64,000 nt of DNA, taken from contig JAIUCV010000397.1 in assembly GCA_026724425.1 (NCBI GenBank), positions 558,001 through 622,000 of the forward strand. Reading direction: 5' to 3'. Position numbers and translations under genes: made by a program. This DNA comes from Erythrophleum ivorense. Its lineage: Eukaryota; Streptophyta; Magnoliopsida; Fabales; Fabaceae. Positions within the stretch are counted from its first letter, which is position 1. Each line of letters begins with the position of its first letter. Positions 35,001 to 47,706 of the stretch are shown in pieces. A model generated the notes under the pieces. It was given only the letters and a program-made list of their open reading frames with translations, searched no databases and was not told where the DNA came from.

Positions 35001-35598
35001 TATCTGAACTGGTATGGAGTTATTTTTCTCCTCTATCTAACATTCACAGATTTCCAAATTAGTGTCATTTGCATGGATTGGATTTTTTCAGAATTAATTG
35101 GACATTTTTGAAGTTTGCTACAAAATTTTATGATAACACCAATGGACAAACTGACATTTGGACTTTTTTGAATGTCAAACATCTTTCGTGTTATGTTTCA
35201 TAGTCTGTACATATTTTTTATTATGAATTAGACATGTGTAGCTTTCTAGAATGGCCAAGAATGCATGATTTTGATTTTTCTAAAATTAGTTATGATTTTT
35301 CAAAATTTATAACAGAAATGGCAAAATTCTGGCAAAAAATACAAGTATGAGTTTTTATTTTCCTTTGCTTTCCACGATTTATAGGCCACTTTTGATGATG
35401 AAAATGAGTTGTAACTATGTAAATAAATATGAGAATGTGATATATGAGCTCACATGGTCCATGTCGAATGAAATTTTTACACGTGACGCAACGTAAAAAT
35501 AATCAATATTTTAATCCCATTTTCTTGCCTCTTATATGAATTGATTGATATGAGGCATAAAGATAGCATGAAATGAGCTATGAAATTATGGTATTACA
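32038..35598 (+). repeat. Family B solo LTR (B3), nested in the family D LTR
   Basis: It starts TGTAACGAACG and ends TATGGTATTACA. Flanks are CAAAA (32033-32037) and CCAAA (35599-35603), a one-mismatch TSD, or CAAAA if the end is shifted by one base. It shares the family B start blocks (CCTAGATTCTTAAAAATG), the leader with donor-like AAAGGTAAGAAA near 32702, a clear 31-bp minisatellite and the degenerate array. Confidence 0.88.
33885..34039 (+). repeat. 31-bp minisatellite, five units, in LTR B3
   Basis: Five consecutive units beginning GTGAG or GTAAG, with CAAAAGTC at a fixed offset of about 13 bases. Unit lengths are 31, 31, 30, 32 and 31. Comparable arrays occur at 47545-47706 and, on the other strand, at 16221-16405. 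Confidence 0.85.
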
Positions 35599-36094
35599 CC
35601 AAAATTTTGGCAAAGTTTTCTTTAAAATTTGGACATCCCCAAAATCTTACAACAGCTAAAAACTAGCAAATAGCAAGGGTGAGCTCCATACTTGCCACCA
35701 ACAGTCAATATACCAAAGAACAAAAGAAATACAAGGGAAGGGAGTCCTATCTATGTTAGGCAAAGCTAGATCTAAAATAAATTACAATCATCAAACCAAA
35801 AATTTATCACAACAAAATTTCCATGCCTTTGCTATCTAAAGACAGGACTCACCAATACACTCCTCTCACATCTAGGATAATAAAGGCAGATCAGATCTAA
35901 CAACACTATCTAAAAAATTAAAATTAAAAGAGTGAGTTGAAACTGAATGAGTAAATAAATAATTATAATAGTTAAGAACAACTAGACTAACTAAGCAATG
36001 TAAATTAATTCCAAAGCTCATGCAAATAATAATCTTCATGAATTAAATATTGGCATGAAAATTATATAAATTTTTAAGGTTAACCATTGTTGGT

Positions 36095-36382
36095 GGCAAT
36101 TACACCTCGTTGGCAGCTCCTTACCTCTCATGAGTGGCTACACCTAACGGGCAGCTCCTTTTCCACCTATTAGTGACATGTCATACATATTGTCTGGAGG
36201 CGATTTCATCTCATTGGCAGCTCCTTACACCTTATGCGTTACTACAGCTAACAAGTAGCTCCTTTTCTACCTACTAGTAACACGTAATACATAATTGTCT
36301 GGGGGCGACTTCACCTCGTTGGTAGCTCCTTACCCTTTTATAGGTGGCTACACCTAACAAGTAACTCTTCTCTGCCAAATCT
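36095..36382 (-). repeat. 104-bp tandem repeat, about 2.7 copies, in the family D LTR
   Basis: Units start at 36095, 36199 and 36304, with landmarks ACCTCGTTGG, AGCTCCTTA, GTGGCTACACCTAAC and ATTGTCTGG. The third copy is partial. It sits in what would be the transcribed leader or its intron if the LTR is read on the minus strand. Confidence 0.85.
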
Positions 36383-36814
36383 TCTTTTATTCGTCTACTT
36401 AAGTCATACTCTTCACTTATTATTATAAAAGTTCATAATAGTTCCACATCTTACAACAAATGCTAGATAGTATATAGGGACTAGTAATTCACATACAATA
36501 TGCTAGAAATAATATAAGCAACACTCATTTATCATAGCAATTAAACAAGGGATTTATTAATACATAGAAACAAAAAATAAATGGAAAGGCAAATGAGTAT
36601 TTGATCAAGAAGTAAGTAAAATAAAATAAAATAAGAGAAAGATATAATTAGATATTTACGTATCCAAATAGATGACTATACGTATAAGTATTTCAATTAT
36701 TAGTATCTAACCCAAATAAGCTAAGATAACATAAAGAGAAATACATTTAGTAAATAAATAAAAGGACTATATATATATATATATATGAAAGTTAGTAATA
36801 AGGAATACGGCTAT

Positions 36815-36842
36815 GCTAACTTTAGCCTGCTAACTTTAGCCT
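36815..36842 (+). repeat. Perfect 14-bp direct duplication
   Basis: GCTAACTTTAGCCT occurs twice head to tail inside the family D LTR. Confidence 0.9.
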
Positions 36843-37966
36843 AGAGGAATATGGAATTCAAGCTATAAAATCACATCACATTCCAAAATTTACTGATAAC
36901 ATTCCAATAAGCATACTTAATAAGTTCCTATAATCCATCATACTTCTTAACTTATTGATCACCTGAGGAATAATTAGGTTTCAATATGGGATTTCCTTAA
37001 TGCAAGGAAGGAGAATATGCCATAAATAGGCTCGAGCATAGAATTTTGCCTTATATTAATACCTAATCATATTGTTTGGCCAACATACATGATTATACAT
37101 CTCAGGTCTACCTCACAAAGGTCATTTAATAACTGATCTTGAATAGACTTCAAACCATCATATATATATATATATATGTATATACATTAATGGAAAAGGC
37201 TCATAAACATATTGCAATTATTATCTACTCATAGTGATGCCAAAAGCTAACAGGCACTTGCTCCTCCTCAAAGGACTAATCCCATCAACTGCTGATGTCC
37301 TCGAAGCTTCTTAGCAATATCCACAATTAATCATATTATTCCATAAGTCCAAACAAACCAATTTCTAACATTCCTTAAACTTAATAACCACTAATTAATT
37401 AAATACCCCATTTCATAGCCTTTCATTTCAATCAGACAACTAATTATACCTTAGACTTTCCATTGAGTTATCAATATATAGACTAGGCATTAGGATTACT
37501 TCAAGGAACAAAGAAATTGAAGATTAGCACATCGAAAGGCTCATGCTCAAAACCCCAAATCTCCATAAGCAAGCTTCGACCACATTATAGGGAAAGGAGG
37601 AGGAAGCAATGTTTGAGTTGGATAAGAAGGGAATGGACTGAAATTAAGGAGATATGTTGAAGATCCATGGATTTGTGATGAAAAGGAAGAGAAATGGAAG
37701 ATCCTAAAGGGGCTACACTTACCACTGTTGATGGCACTCTTTGCAGCCACACCATGGATAGGTGATGTGATCTCGATGGTTGAACTATGACAAGATGGTT
37801 GGGAGAGGCAATGCACAAGTGACTGGGGGGAAAGAGAGGCCAAAGCTGTGGGAGAAATTGGGAGGAATGAATGAAAAATAAAAAAGAACTAAGGAGAAAG
37901 AAAAAAAAGAAGAAAAAATAAAAGGAAAAACCATTTTTTATATTATATATATTTCCAGTTATTACA

Positions 37967-38890
37967 TAATATATCTTAAAATGTTAAAAGATTAAAATGT
38001 TATTTTTAAAATAAAAAATAATTAAGTACACTTAATTAAATCTCTTCATATAATATTATGAATCCATAATAATATATATTATACTTATGACATAATAACT
38101 ATTAATTATAAAATAATATTTTTCAAATAATTATTTAAAATATTAACTTATATAATAATTAATAACTTTTTAAAAAAGTTAATTTCATTTTTATAAGATT
38201 AATAAATATAATTATGATAATAAATTTATTAAAATAAATAGAATAGAATAAAATAAAATATTATGTTATATTATATTATATTTAATAGTATTAAATAATT
38301 ATTATATCATAAATAAAAAATATTATTCCTGGGTTTATAATAATATAGTTTTTTAATTAACCATTATCATTACAAAATGCCAAATTCAAAGACTATATGA
38401 ATTTCTTTGTCATTATAGATAGTCTCATATCACTAGGCGTTTGTCTTTAAAGGTCAATCGCATTATCTGCGATATATAATTGCCCGTAATGCTAGTTGAA
38501 TAAATACGTCAGTTGTCTGTGATGGATCCTCTCCCTCATGAGGATGAGGGAGAAACTAGGGATCTAGGGTTGCTATATATATATCTCTCTCTTTCTCATT
38601 TTACATTTTTTTTAATTTTCATAAAAAATTAATTAATTACTATAAGAAAAAATATAAAATGATAATTACAATTTTGTCTAAAAAAATTACAAATATGGTG
38701 AGGATTGCATTGCATTTTGAATATAAAAATTGTAAAAAGCAAAAGGTATACATAAAAAAATTACTACAAACCAGTTATGACATAAAAAGGTAGCGAAATT
38801 GTTTGCTATATTAATATTAAAGGTACCAACATTCACAATTTAAGACATTGTTATATGTCCAACAAAAAATAAACATTCCTTTATACTATA
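37967..38890. other. Very AT-rich spacer with hairpin and dispersed repeat, no gene
   Basis: 37970-38330 is almost pure A/T. 38365-38480 is the second copy of the dispersed repeat at 27250. A 10-bp hairpin lies at 38530-38553, followed by TATATATATA and CTCTCTCT runs. No coding region is supported. Confidence 0.6.
38530..38553. repeat. 10-bp perfect hairpin with GAGG loop
   Basis: TCTCCCTCAT, loop GAGG, then ATGAGGGAGA. It is GC-richer than its surroundings. It may be a remnant of a small transposon or a transcript hairpin; the function is unknown. Confidence 0.75.
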
Positions 38891-41800
38891 TGTCATACCA
38901 TAATGAATTGGCACTTATTTTACATTATAATAAGCTTACAACATCAATTCTCTTATTTCTAACACTTCTAGTAGCAGAAAATACCAACATTAAAGATCCA
39001 ATTTCTCAATTTAAGCATACATGCATAACTTTTGGATTTAGATCTCAAAATTCATCCTTAACATATTTTTTCAACCAGGAACATTACAAAAAGGAGTAAG
39101 GAATTCGTGTTTCAAGCCATGTACTTCAAACTAGCATAATAGGACTATTTTTCATAAGTTCACAATTTCAGCCATTAATTTCAAAAATTTATGTCTTGAG
39201 CTAGAAAACTCCAATTTGCACAAATTAAGACTCTATGGAAAGCTCATAACATGAAATACATGCGGTAAAAATTTCAGATCAAAATAAGTTTGTTTGGGTC
39301 ATGAGAATCCAATAAAATAGTAATTATATCAATGTCTCAGACCTAACCTAGACCTGAAACTTTGAGCATGTATATCATTGGTTACAAATCTCCAATTTAG
39401 GTGATTTCAGTGGCTATATAAAGCTTATAATACCAACTATATGTTTGTAAAATTTCATGAGTATTGAAGTCCATTTGGCCCCTCAAATACACAAAAAATC
39501 AGAATTTACCATATGAATAGTACCCAGGCAATTCTATATTTTTTAGCCAAATTTGAAAAATTATAATAAATTCTATAGAACTCTAAAAATTGTGTTCTTT
39601 GTCTCTATGAAAAGCTCTAAATGAGCTATAAATGCCTGCCAAATTTCATGCCAAAATATGTCCATTTGGTTAGATTTTGATTTAGGGGTAAAACATGGCT
39701 CAAAATGGCACAAGTATGGATTTGAATGGTTCAAAATGGCCTCTTGCATATCTTGTGACCATTTGAGCACATCCTAAATATGAAATACAACATGCAAGAC
39801 CATCTCATTAGGTCCAAAATATCATGCAACTCAAAATCACTCATCCACTTGCATTTATACTCACACTTTCTATAGCACATACATGGTCAATTTACACATT
39901 CTCATATATATACACCCAAAAATGGGATTTACATCATAATCTCATACTTTTTCATATGTGAAGGGGTTTACATCACAAAAATAACATGTACAATATCTCA
40001 TGTGCAACATATTACATAAATTCCTAAACCATTGTCAAATTATTGCCAATTACACTTGTTGGTCTCTATTCTTGGCTCCTTAAGAGTTCCTTAGTGTAAT
40101 ATCTAGTTCTTTGAAAATGAGAGAAAACGTGAGAAATGTAACGTATGATTTATCCATAAACGTACAAAATTTACAAGATACAAAAGGAAGTCCCCCAAAA
40201 TGACTTAGTTAACGTCCTAAAAAATTTAGAAAGTATTCTAGACTCCTAAAAATAAGAATCTCAGGCTTAGACAGAAAAAAAATAGAGTTAGAATGAAGAA
40301 ACAAAATGTAATGAAAGAGTGACGAAACGTAAGGACATTTTCGTCATTTTGAGCAAATTTTAGAATTCTCACAGAAGGTCTTTTTAAATGAAAGTTTTGA
40401 GTTCTCTAGGGTTCTCAAAAGTCTTGAAAACCATGAGAAGTCTCAGGACAATTAAAACCCCTCCGGTAGACGTTTTTCAATATCAGTTGACCTAAACTTT
40501 GACTGATTCGTTCAGGAAAGTTTAAGCTTCGATTTGAGTGATTCCAAAGGCAATTTATTTAATTGGGAATCTAATTTTATGAGGGAAAAGATGGATCTCA
40601 AAAAGGAGTTAAAATGAGCCTAAACAGAGCAAACAGGTGTGTAAGGGCAAAATGGTCATTTTGAAAAATTGTAAAAGAGGCTTCTTAAGTAAGATTACAC
40701 CTCATTACCTTCTTCAAGCTTCCATTTGCAGAAAAATGGGTAGCAATGGTGTGACATTAAGAGGAGAAAGAGAGGAGAAGTTTAAGTTTCTGTTTAGGTA
40801 AGTAAACAATCCCATTTCATCCCGTGCTAGCTAGGAAAGTTATTCCTCTCTCTAAGAGTTCTCTAATGGTGGTTTTCTTTTCTTGAAAACTTGAAGATTC
40901 AAGTCTAACCCAAGCCAAAAAGGAACTCTTTTTAAGAAATCAATTGGTGAAAAATAATCTACGCGAAGAGAACTTTGTTTTAAGGTAAGACTTCGCTTAA
41001 AACACTTATAAAATCTTGTATTTTCAAGCCATTTAAGTTTAGGTCTAGAGAGAGAAAGTAAGGAGGAGAGTTTTTTTATGTGTTCTTGATGGAACCAAAG
41101 GTTATAGAGTGTGAGGTTTAAGAATATACAACTAGAATTGAAAAAGGAGCTTTAGAATGCAAGTTATGGAATTTAGGGTTTTGATTATACCTTGAACTCT
41201 ATCGTGAATTCTAGCCATATTTTATGATGTTTAAGTGTTCATATAAGTTCCTAAGACACTAAGAGAGCTTCTTACATGTTTCTCCCATCAAAGGAAGCAA
41301 GGAAACTCCATTGGTGCCTTATGGAAGCATAGCTTCAGCCAAGAAGAGTTCATACACCTAGGGAGTGTTTTAATTCCTTCTAAGCTTAGTTTTGCATCAT
41401 ATGTGATGGGAGAATATGAGAGGAAGCCTTGGAAAATGTTAGAAACTATAGATAGTGAGATGACCTTATATGTTCCACAATATAGCTTAAAGAAGTAACA
41501 CCTAGCTAGACTCCTAGAATTGATTGTATGATGACTCCAAGAGGTTTAAATGGAGTCAAGAATCATAAATAGATGGAGAGAATGGAGCCAAGATGATATT
41601 TCCTAACGATTGCTTTATTAAGTGCATTATGGAACTATAAAAGAGTCTTATGAGTCACCTAGCTTTTCTAGTGATTGTGTGGCCTTAGAATTTGATTCAA
41701 GAGTATAATTAACTTCCATATAATGTGTCTAAGCCAAGAGAAGTGATCTCCACCTTCTTGGGTGTGTAAGGTCAAGGGAGATGATTCAAGGTTTAAGGAA

Positions 41801-43901
41801 AAAGTATACAAATGCTAGCAAGGTAGCTCTCTCCACCTTCTCTTATGCATGATTGCTTGCTTTACTTATCTTTAAATGTGTGTATATGTGTTTCAAGTCA
41901 TGAAAAATGTTCTAGCATGAGCTCTTAATCCATGGTACCATGATGATGTATTATGTTTCCTAAATGATATTTATGATGTTTGCTTTGGTTTGCTTGAGTG
42001 TGGTAAGGCTAAGAACCTTTAGCCATGGTGAGGATGAGCGAAGAACCCTTAAGATTGGTTGAGACAAAGTAAAGAGTCTCTCAAAAGTGAGGTTGACTCC
42101 CAAGAGCATGGTTGAGTCTAAGAACCTCTTAAAGAATAGGTGAGGCAAGTCCAAAATTTATAAGTAAATGGGTGAGGCCAATCCACTAGCTTGACAAGCC
42201 TTTGTATGCCATGTATAGCTTGCTCAAATGATGAAAATACTTCTTGAATGTTTACACATGACAACATGCTCATGCATGCATTTGTAAGACTTATTTTACA
42301 TGTTTTATGTATGATTGAATGGGAGATAAGTTATTGGTATTCTTTGAATCTCATCCCCTCCTCTTCAATGTTCAAACATACTAAGTGGACCAAGAGAACA
42401 AGGTAATGGAAGCCAACCACTTTAAAGATGAGAGCATGACATCAAAGTTTCTTGAAATTATTACTTTAAGGCCTTATGGATAGCAATTGATGAAATCCTT
42501 AGTTGTATATAACCTATGATATTATGAGCATATATAATTACGTTAATGTATTGTGTATAAATGAAAGCTAGGGTTATATGTATGGAAATACTCATTTTGG
42601 TCATATAATAGTAATTTTGCATTTTGGAATTTCATGTATGAATGGAAATAGAATAGCTAAAATGAGATGCATGAGGTTTGGAACCATTTGGGTAGTTCAC
42701 ACAAGTCCTAATTATGCTTTTAGACTAGCCCAAGAGGTGTCAAACTCAAAGGAAAGCCATTTGGACATTTTGGTATCTTATATGAAGTTAAAATTGACCA
42801 TAATAGAACTCTATGCCACTTTTTGTCCAAATGAGCTCTTTTTGATCTGAGATTTGGCATACAATTAGAGCTTATTGAGAGATTTTTGGGGAGATAAAGA
42901 ACAGAATTTTTAGAGATTTAGAAAATATTTGATGAATTTTCAAAGTTAAAAAATTTTCTAATTTTGGTCATGTCACTGTTCATACTAGTCCAAAAATAAA
43001 ATCTGTCACACAGGGCTCAAATGATGTCCAATTGTCATGAAATTTATACAGAGAAATTAGACATTCCCAGTAACTTGTGCCAACTAGAAGCACCTCATTT
43101 GGATGTCTAGAGAGGGAGATATGAATTTTCAAAAAATCTGTCCAGTATCAGGAATTCTAGTAAACCATAGTTATTGTTTGATTGAGTTTCAAGGTCTGGG
43201 CGTGTCTAAACCGGTATGGAGTTATTTTTTTCCTCTAGCTAACATCTATTGCTTTCCATATTGGTATCATTTACATAGATTGGATTTTTTGTGGAATTAA
43301 TTGGATATTTTTAAAATTTGCTGCAGAATTATGTGATAGCACCAGTAAAAAGCCTGACCTCTGGATCTTTTTGAATGTCAAACATCTTCTGTGTTAGATG
43401 TTATAGTCTGAATTTATTTTTAACATAAATTAGACATATGTAGCTTTCTAGAATGGCCAAGAATGCATGATTTTGATTTTTTTTATAATTAATTATGATT
43501 TTTCAAAGTTTGTGATAGAAATATGAAAAATATAGTCGAAAATATATGCATGTATTTCATGCTTCCCTTTGAGTTCCACAAGATGCAGGTTGTTTTTAAT
43601 GATGCAAATGAGTTGTATTCATGTAATTAAATATGAGAATGCGATGTATGAGCTCATATGGTCTATGTGACACCAAATGAAATTTTTATACGTAACGCAA
43701 TGCTAAGAAATGCATTAAAATAATGCTATTTTCTTGCTTCTTGTATGAGTTGCTTGATGTGAGGTATAGATATAGTATGAAATGAGTTAAGAATATATGG
43801 CATTACACTTAGACATGGTTAGAAATAATATGAAGGAAAGTGAGATTCTATGAATCCTAATAGCTCATTCATCCTTCAAGCATATTTATAAGACATGTTA
43901 T
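38891..43901 (-). repeat. Minus-strand family B LTR fragment, split by LTR B4 and cut by LTR B5
   Basis: The left end TGTCATACCATAATGAATTGGCAC is the reverse complement of a family B 3' terminus (compare the B7 end near 56170). 39100-40094 aligns with 11400-11711 plus 15352-16000 of the other minus-strand copy, and 43808-43901 aligns with about 16020-16115. The remaining 5' part was not found after 43901, so the copy is incomplete. Confidence 0.75.
40095..43807 (+). repeat. Family B solo LTR (B4), 3713 bp, perfect TSD CTTAG
   Basis: It starts TGTAATATCTAG and ends ATGGCATTACA. CTTAG lies at 40090-40094 and 43808-43812. The uninterrupted counterpart of the site is near 16017-16040 (CACCTAGACAAAG). 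Landmarks shared with other copies: TTTTTAAATGAAAGTTTTGAG near 40382, GGTAGCTCTCTCC near 41821, a minisatellite-like region at 42000-42170 and the degenerate array. Confidence 0.93.
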
Positions 43902-44965
43902 TGTAATACCCGATCTTTGTAAATTGAATTGAAATCAGTATGTTATAAAAGGAAGACCCCAAAATTGAAAGATTAGAGACTAAAAAAGATTATAATGATA
44001 ATCTAGATATCTAGAAATAAAAAATACAAAGCTAAAGATGCTCTAAAATCAAGGTCAGGATAGCTAAATAAAATTATCTAAAAATATAATGACATTTTCA
44101 TAAATTTGGATAACTTTTTAAGAAATTAAAGGAGAAAGTTTTAAATGGTAAAATTGAGTTTCGTATGGTTCTTAGAGGACCCAAAAATCATAAGAATCAT
44201 TAGAATAGTAAAAACACTTTTGGTATATGATTTAGTTAGTCAGTTAGCCCAAACTTTGATCGAATGATTCAGGATGGCTTTGAAGCCCATAAAATTAGAC
44301 ATTTATGTTTTTAATAAACTAGAGGACCTAAATTTTTATATGAAAAAGATAATTCTAAAAAAGAAGTTAAAATGAGCGAAAATGAGGAAAATGAAGTTAA
44401 AGGGCAAAATGAAAATTTTAAAAATTATGATAACTTAACCCCTTCCTTCTTAAATCTATCCAGCACAACCCAAACCCCTTAAAACAAAACTTAGGCCATC
44501 TAAACTAGCAACAAGAGGTGCACCAAGGAGAACGAGGAGAAAGAGGAAAATGAACCAATAAAAAGTATGAATTTTGGCACTTTTCATGCTTCTTCTTTCA
44601 CTAAGATGATTCTCTTCTTCAAGCCCTCTCTCCTCATGGTTTTACTTTTCCAATAGGAGGATTTTCATGGCTAAACTTGTGCAAGAAGGAAAGGATTTAA
44701 GGAAACCAAGCTTTTCATCAAATTCTTTTCTTGAAAATCTTTAAGATGATGTATGAAATAAGGTGCAAAAATGGTTTCTCCTTGCCTTCTCCCTCCCTCT
44801 CTTGTTTGGTCACCATAGGGCCCATGAAGTGTGAGGATGTTTTAGATAGTAACAAGGCAAAACCAAGGGTTTTTGAGTATGAGAATCGAATTATGCAATT
44901 AGACTCAAGAAAGGAGCATTAGGAAACAAGACATAAAAGTTAGGGTTTCAATTACACCTTGAGAA
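43902..44965 (+). repeat. Truncated family B LTR (B5), 5' part only
   Basis: It starts TGTAATACCCGATC after GTTAT. It follows family B through the start region and leader (about 44550-44660) to about 44965 (TTACACCTTGAG), where similarity stops. The 3' two thirds are missing, so this is a deletion product rather than a clean solo LTR. Confidence 0.75.
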
Positions 44966-45716
44966 TTTTGGAACTTTAAAAGGGTAAGCCAAGCCTATAA
45001 AAGCCACATATAGGAAAGTTTAGCTTCATAAATGTATTAGCTATGTATAGCAAAGTTTAGCTTCATAAAATTAGTCCAAAATTCAATTTCCAATGTAAAT
45101 TTCTTTAGCCCTAAGTTACTTAACTCAATTTAAATTACATAGTGCATTGAGACTAAAATTTTTGAAGTTAATGACTATAGAAATTTCATTGTGATAAGAA
45201 GTAAACTTGTATCATTCTAAGACTCCACCTTTACATATCTTATCATAAGCAAAAAAAGTTGGGAAAGACTAAAACTAGAATGTAAAAATACTAGAAATGA
45301 CAAAAAATGGTTTACTATGTTTTAAATTAATTTACATTAAATGGCTACATCAATTTATATAAGGATGCATTGAAATGGTGAGGAGAAATCTACTCTTGAT
45401 GTACAACTAACAAAAAGAGGACAAATAGGGAATTTAAAATTGTAACAACTATGCAATAAATACATAAATGCAAAATAACCCTTAAAGGAAAATCAAGGAT
45501 TCCACATCAATATAAAAGACACAACATTCTTTTAGTGATTAATTAATGACACCTTACTAATTTACTATTGATATTGATGGTTTAATAATCAGAGTATAGT
45601 TAATTTAGACTATAACTTTAAAAAAACAAAAATAAAAGGAAAGGTTGCTTAGTTGCACTGGAAACTGTAAAATGGCTTCCTTTTCACTTAAGGGAGTTAT
45701 GTTTCAAGATAGTTAA
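44966..45716. other. Unassigned AT-rich stretch
   Basis: No gene or known repeat recognised. It contains an 18-bp direct repeat AAAGTTTAGCTTCATAAA at 45015-45032 and 45052-45069. Its last bases, GTTAA (45712-45716), are the left TSD of B6. Confidence 0.45.
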
Positions 45717-46256
45717 TGTAACACTCGGTTTTCGAAAAAATGACAGAAACAAGTCAGTTATAAAAAAGAGTTCTCTAAAACGAATGAGTTGAGGCCAAAT
45801 AAAATTAGGATAAAATTCTAAATAATAGAAAATGAGGATCTAGACCTAAGATGCCTAAAAACCTGAGTCGGAGTGGCTAAATAAAATTAGACAAAAAGTA
45901 GTAACATTTTTGTAATTTTGGATACTTTTTAAAAAACTCAAATGAGGGATTTTAAATGAAAAAATGAGTTTCCTAAGGGTTCTCATAGGCTTTAAAAATT
46001 ATAGAAACCCCCAGAATGGTTTAAATCCTTTTGATTTATATTTTAGAACGTCAGTTGACCTGAACTTTGACGGATTTATTTGGAAAAATTTTAAATCCAA
46101 TTTGAATGATTTCAAAATCATTTTATAAGTTAGAGGACTTAAAATTTATGATGGAAAAGATAGTTCTTAAAAAGGAGTTGAAATGAGCCTTAAAGGAAGA
46201 AACTAAGAATGAAGGATAAAATTGGCATTTTGAAAAAGATTTAATGAATCCCTTGC

Positions 46257-46264
46257 TATATATA
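46257..46264 (+). promoter_or_regulatory. TATA box of LTR B6
   Basis: TATATATA lies about 540 bp into the LTR, followed by ACCTCACATACTCCC and a purine-rich leader, as in B1 and B7. Confidence 0.6.
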
Positions 46265-47544
46265 CCTCACATACTCCCTTCTCCCTCATTTTAACCAACC
46301 TAATTTCTATCTATAAACTAAGGGAGAGACCAGCAAGAAAGGGCACATAAGAAGGAGCCAAAAAGGAGAAGAAAAGCTTAGGAAAAGGTAAGAAATTTTT
46401 GGTCTTTCATGCTCCTTCCTTTGGCAAACTTGTTCTCCTCCTTCTCCTTTCTTTTCTTATGGTTTAGTGTGTGATTGGGACTATTTTGAGACTTGTTCAA
46501 AAGGAGAAAGTTAGAATTTGAAGGAAAAACTTGTAGTAAATGGAAGAGCTCTTAAAAAGGCTAAGAAAAAAGGTAAGCTTCATGACTTTTCTTACTTCCT
46601 TCTCTTTGTTCCCCCATGGATCATTTTCAGCCACATAGAGAACACCTAAGAGGGAGTGAATTCTGACCAAGAACAAGCATGAAACCCAAGTTTTAGAGCA
46701 TGAAAAATAAATATATGCAAAGAAATTCCAAAAAGAAGCATTAGAAAACAAGTTGCCAAAACCTAGGGATTTTGTTGCACCTTGATATGTATGAAGCTTC
46801 CTAGTGGTAATTTTAGTTGTCTAAGAGTATGTAGAGGCTCTTGAAACACCTAGGAAGCCTCACATGTGCCAACTCCCTAGAGAAAACTTGTAAAATCCAT
46901 AGGGTCTTCTTCCTTGTGCAAAGTCTCAACCAAGACCACCATGGGCACCTAGGGAGTGTTTTAAATTTTCTAAGGCTCAAAAGGGACTAAATATGATAGA
47001 AGAACATCAAAGGAAGTCTTGGAATAAATTTAGAAACCTTGGTTTGTGAGATGAATGTATAGGTTCCATTTTAAGACTTAAAGAAGTAACTTGTATTTAA
47101 GCTCTTGGGAATGAAATTGTGATGACTCCAAGGAGTTTAAATAGAGTCAAGAGACCTAGGTAGAAGGAGAAAATAGAGCCAAGATCATGAATTGTATTAG
47201 TTACTCCATTAAGTCTTATATGGAACCACAATGAAGCCATATCAGAAATTAGCATTACATAAAGTGTGTGTGATGCTAGAGCTTGCTTCAATGATGTAAT
47301 TGTATCCCATTTCATGTGTCTAGGCCCAAAGAATCAAGCTACACCTAGTTGCAAGTGTGTGAATCTTGCTTCAAGATAACTCTCTAACATTTCTCACATG
47401 CACGGCATGGATGTCTACTTGTCTTTGAGTGTTTGTATGAATGTTTAAACTATGAAATGTGTTTCTAGCCATTGCTTACATGTATGGTGCCATTCTATTT
47501 CTTGAAAGAGGTTTATGTATATAATATGGCTTGAATGAGTTTTA

Positions 47545-47706
47545 TGATGCCAAAAGTCCCTTAGTATAGGTGAGGAAAAGCCAAAAGTCCCTAATAATGG
47601 GTGAGACAAAGCCAAAATTCTCAAAAGAGTGTGGCTAAGTCAAAAGTCCCTTGAAAGTGGGTGAGGCAAACCCAAAAGTCTCAAGGAAGTTGGGTGAGGC
47701 TAAACC
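47545..47706 (+). repeat. Minisatellite (about 31-bp unit) in LTR B6
   Basis: About five units with CAAAAGTC or CAAAATTC following GTGAG or GTGGC. Homologous in position and unit to 33885-34039. Confidence 0.8.

Larger units (their letters stand above)
31852..37966 (-). repeat. Family D solo LTR (minus strand), perfect TSD TAATA, split by a family B LTR
   Basis: On the minus strand it starts TGTAATAACTGGAAAT (at 37966) and ends GGGGTAGGACA (at 31852). TAATA lies at 31847-31851 and 37967-37971. Removing the nested LTR (32038-35598) leaves about 2.5 kb. Minus-strand landmarks include a donor-like CAGTGGTAAGTG near 37725, a 104-bp tandem repeat (36095-36382) and a T-rich AG acceptor-like site near 35910. 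The layout resembles family A LTRs without close sequence identity. A 98-codon minus-strand frame at 37547-37843 lies in the leader and is probably chance. Confidence 0.85.

Noticed and set aside
37547..37843. 98-codon minus-strand ORF with a Ser-rich, transit-peptide-like start and a donor-like GTAAGT inside
   Set aside because: It lies in the leader of the family D solo LTR, whose ends are fixed by TAATA duplications. No further exons were seen downstream. Better explained as an LTR leader with an intron donor.
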